Source: COE1 sp910588595 (GTDB taxonomy: Bacteria > Bacillota > Clostridia > Lachnospirales > Lachnospiraceae). From it: 64,000 bases of DNA. Where the stretch lies: assembly GCA_948957135.1 (NCBI GenBank), contig CARDBT010000003.1:77694-141693 (forward strand), in the 5' to 3' direction. The position numbers were made by a program, and so were the translations under genes. Shown here one piece after another: positions 61,825 through 64,000 of the stretch. Under the pieces are notes generated by a model that was not told where the DNA came from, did not search any database, and saw only the letters and a list, made by a program, of their open reading frames with translations. Within the stretch, counting starts at the first letter, position 1. The number at the start of each line of letters is the position of its first letter.

Positions 61825-63144
61825 TTACAAAATCCCCGGCGAGATCAACGCTTCAATGCCCCAAAAGCCGTTGACCTGCTTGCCGAGGGAATTTGTGATG
61901 TGGTTATCGTGTTCCAGACCAAACTCGTCTGCGTGTTTCTTTAGCGTAATGCTGACCGTTCGTGCCGCCAACGGCTTGTAGGTGTTATCGTTGCACCAAA
62001 TGCAATAGATGGCATACAGATCGGCAGAGGTAATGGTGCTGTCCGCTTTCAGACGGATATATCCCTCCGAGCGCAAAAATAGCAGCACATTATCCGCATC
62101 ACGCCTTGCCTGTTCACGGTTGTCCTTGGTACGGCTGCTTTCAGAAAAGCGGTAGTTGTTTGCTATCAGCCGACGCAGACCCTCCAGACACCACAGGAAA
62201 ATACCCTCGACCTCCGCAACGAGCTTGTCCGCAAGAAACGGATCGTCCTCACGGTCAAGGGGTTTCTTCTTGACCGAAAGAATAAGCTGTCTGCGGTAAA
62301 AACCGTCCGAATGGTCATAGAGGGATTCCAGATCACCGTTGGAGAACGCAAGGAAACGGACGTACATTTCCCCTTGGTAGCTCTGTTCGCCCTTACGTTC
62401 CAAATCCATCGGCATTTCCGCTGTGATAAGGGATTTCAGATAATGTGTAGATTTAAGTGCTTCCATCTTCATATCATCGTCCACCATGACAAGCTCGTGT
62501 TCCAGATCGGCTCTGGCAAATGGACTACGCTCCACCTTGGCAATGCTGCCGTTTTTGAGATTGGCACCGAGCATAGCCTGCATTACAACACCGATGCGGC
62601 TTTTGCCCTCGCCGCCGTTGCCTTTCAGAAGCATCATGGTCTGACCTCTTGTGGTGGGAATAAGGCAGTAGCCGAGATATTCCTGCAAGGTCAGAATGTC
62701 CTCGTCCTCCAGCAGTTCCGATAAAAAATGCAGCCATGTTACAGGCTGCGGAGCATCGGGATTATATTTGACGGGCAGACGGTTACGGCAGAACTCCTTG
62801 TATTCGGTGAACTCGCCTTTGACAAACAGAGTGCCGTTGGCAACGTGTAGCCTGTCCTCATGGACGGGTAAGTTCTCCTTGTAGGCTTCCATGCGGAGCA
62901 TTTCAAGCAGATTGGAGCATTTTTTCGCCAGCCCCGATTTCAGATAGGGACGGAGCATTTCATAAATCTCCTTTTTGATGCCGTTTTCATCGTAGATGCG
63001 TCCCTCCTTGGAAAAGAACTTGCCGCCCACGCAGACCATAGGGTGACGGCAGACGAAATCACAGCAAAAGCCGACTTCATCCAAGAATTGACCGTTATAC
63101 CACCCCGGTTGTTCTTCCATGCAATCATCTTTCTTCTTGCTCAT
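61825..63144 (-). CDS. P4-type (D5/SF3) replication helicase
   Basis: 439 residues. Walker A is GNGGEGKS (175-182), Walker B is in HELVMVDDDMK (about 215-225), and sensor-type residues are in FLAFSNGD (about 265). The C-terminus has a winged-helix region (LYAIYCIWCNDNTYKPLAAR). It overlaps the CHC2 primase gene by 20 bases. The pair resembles the primase-helicase units of satellites and plasmids and suggests autonomous replication of the excised element. Confidence 0.92.
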   Translation of the reverse strand: MSKKKDDCMEEQPGWYNGQFLDEVGFCCDFVCRHPMVCVGGKFFSKEGRIYDENGIKKEIYEMLRPYLKSGLAKKCSNLLEMLRMEAYKENLPVHEDRLHVANGTLFVKGEFTEYKEFCRNRLPVKYNPDAPQPVTWLHFLSELLEDEDILTLQEYLGYCLIPTTRGQTMMLLKGNGGEGKSRIGVVMQAMLGANLKNGSIAKVERSPFARADLEHELVMVDDDMKMEALKSTHYLKSLITAEMPMDLERKGEQSYQGEMYVRFLAFSNGDLESLYDHSDGFYRRQLILSVKKKPLDREDDPFLADKLVAEVEGIFLWCLEGLRRLIANNYRFSESSRTKDNREQARRDADNVLLFLRSEGYIRLKADSTITSADLYAIYCIWCNDNTYKPLAARTVSITLKKHADEFGLEHDNHITNSLGKQVNGFWGIEALISPGIL

Positions 63145-63742
63145 AAGACCTCTCCTTTCTGTGCTTTTTCAGATACGCTTGCAGCTTTTGCAGATTGCCG
63201 TCTGTCAGCATCATGTCGATCACATCATTGCGCTCATAGAAAACGCCGCCGATGAGCGTGTCCACCAGATATTCCACATAGTCAAGCCGGTCACAGGCTT
63301 CAATAAAATGCGGATGCCATTCTTCTTCCGGTGTCCTCGGTGCATACAGCCGCTTCCATTCTTGAAGTAATTTCATATACTCCAAGAGCGCAGAAAAGCA
63401 CAGCTTCTCATTTTCTCTGAGTCGCTGTGCTTCGCTTTTCCTATTCTGTTTTTCCTGCATTGCCTTGGTGGGCGGCTTGTCCTGCGTAATGCCGAAGTCG
63501 TATGCCAGCTTTTGTGCTGCTTCATACAATTTCAGACCAAAGAGCTTTGCTGTGAAGTCGATCACGTCCCCATGTTCGCCGCAAGCGAAACAATGGTAAT
63601 GGTCATCGTCCACAAACAGGCTCGGATTGTGGTCATTGTGGAACGGGCAGAGTGCTTTCCCATGACGGTTGACCTCCACGCCGTAGCGTTCTGCTGCTTC
63701 TCTTGTGTTGATGCTTGTCTTTACTGTTCCGAATACATTCAT
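63125..63742 (-). CDS. CHC2 zinc-finger DNA primase-like protein
   Basis: 205 residues. The DnaG-type zinc finger is complete: Cys32, His35, Cys51 and Cys54 in LCPFHNDHNPSLF and YHCFACGEHGD. No TOPRIM catalytic domain is present, so it is a finger-only primase partner, as in many mobile elements. It precedes and overlaps the helicase. AATTATGGAGGAACTAA provides the ribosome site. Confidence 0.93.
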   Translation of the reverse strand: MNVFGTVKTSINTREAAERYGVEVNRHGKALCPFHNDHNPSLFVDDDHYHCFACGEHGDVIDFTAKLFGLKLYEAAQKLAYDFGITQDKPPTKAMQEKQNRKSEAQRLRENEKLCFSALLEYMKLLQEWKRLYAPRTPEEEWHPHFIEACDRLDYVEYLVDTLIGGVFYERNDVIDMMLTDGNLQKLQAYLKKHRKERSYEQEER

Positions 63743-63945
63743 TTAGTTCCTCCATAATTTATATTGATAGGGACGATTTTTCATCTCCTCGTGTATATTA
63801 TGAGGAAAATCGAAAAAAGCAGGCTAATGGCATGACAAGCTCATTTCAAAAAACATGACAAGTCGTTTCAAGGCAAAACAGCGTAAATTCTTGGATGAAT
63901 ACGGCGAAAAAATCAGCCGTTGTTCTATATTTTGTCACAAATGTA

Positions 63946-63989
63946 TGGTATAATGAAATAGTATCTATATCCCCCATTTGAAATGGGGG
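63946..63989 (+). promoter_or_regulatory. Extended -10 promoter with palindromic leader
   Basis: TG-N-TATAAT (63946-63954) is an extended -10 on the plus strand; the -35 is weak. CCCCCATTT (63971-63979) and AAATGGGGG (63981-63989) form a perfect palindrome about 20 bases downstream, a possible operator. It points out of the window, so a divergent gene of the element probably begins beyond base 64000. The stretch 63743-63940 contains no gene. Confidence 0.55.
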
Positions 63990-64000
63990 CCGAGGCAAAG

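Noticed and set aside
1..64000. tRNA, rRNA and CRISPR arrays
   Set aside because: I looked for tRNA T-loop-like and rRNA sequences and for regularly spaced repeats with unique spacers and found none. The 11-bp arrays at 53089 and 56281 are too short-period for CRISPR.

Overview
The window looks like chromosome of an anaerobic Gram-positive Clostridia, most likely a Lachnospiraceae member. The reasons are lipobox-type lipoproteins, strong AGGAGG ribosome sites, a perfect CIRCE element, DUF5696/YIP1-linked sugar transporters, BlaI/BlaR-type regulation, FtsX-type ABC exporters under an OmpR/VanR-like two-component system, and a typical Firmicutes mobilizable element. The species cannot be fixed from the sequence alone.

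Layout. 1-11.5 kb: a carbohydrate locus on the + strand with two pairs of ABC sugar permeases, an NHL/TPR/YIP1 membrane protein, a DUF5696 protein, a solute-binding lipoprotein and a secreted GH43 arabinanase-like lipoprotein; it probably captures arabino-oligosaccharides. 11.5-13.3 kb: decayed mobile DNA with a frameshifted unknown gene and a broken large serine recombinase. 13.4-21.7 kb: a response regulator, a histidine kinase and two ABC ATPase/FtsX-permease pairs, the second pair with its own regulator-type operator and promoter; this resembles antimicrobial-peptide sensing and resistance modules. 22.3-24.9 kb: an AgrC/AgrA-like pair and a small membrane protein. 25.1-26.6 kb: a HigB/HigA-like toxin-antitoxin pair whose antitoxin carries a metallopeptidase domain. 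26.7-27.8 kb: a receiver domain fused to a small alarmone (ppGpp) synthetase. 27.9-34.9 kb: a lipoprotein hydrolase, a MATE transporter, and a BlaI-BlaR1-lipoprotein operon. 35.2-35.8 kb: a CIRCE-controlled Hsp20. 36-39.7 kb: small immunity-like genes with twin promoters, a macro-domain protein and membrane proteins.

39.7-53.1 kb reads as a defence island: an HD phosphohydrolase, a complete Wadjet-type SMC system in the order jetD-jetA-jetB-jetC, an orphan Eco47II-like restriction endonuclease, and a PLD-nuclease/SF2 helicase next to a NUDIX hydrolase. 53.1-57.6 kb carries two paralogous calcium-loop lipoproteins, each preceded by the same array of four 11-bp direct repeats. From 58 kb to beyond the right edge lies an integrative mobilizable element (large serine recombinase, MobV relaxase, small coupled protein, P4-type helicase, CHC2 primase) that has truncated an XRE regulator gene.

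Three families of short inverted-repeat elements (140-175 bp) are scattered in the host DNA. Two of them bracket the operator of the blaI operon. The observations I find most unusual are the receiver-alarmone synthetase fusion, the 4 x 11-bp repeat arrays, the paired small repeats around blaI, and the helicase/NUDIX pair beside Wadjet.
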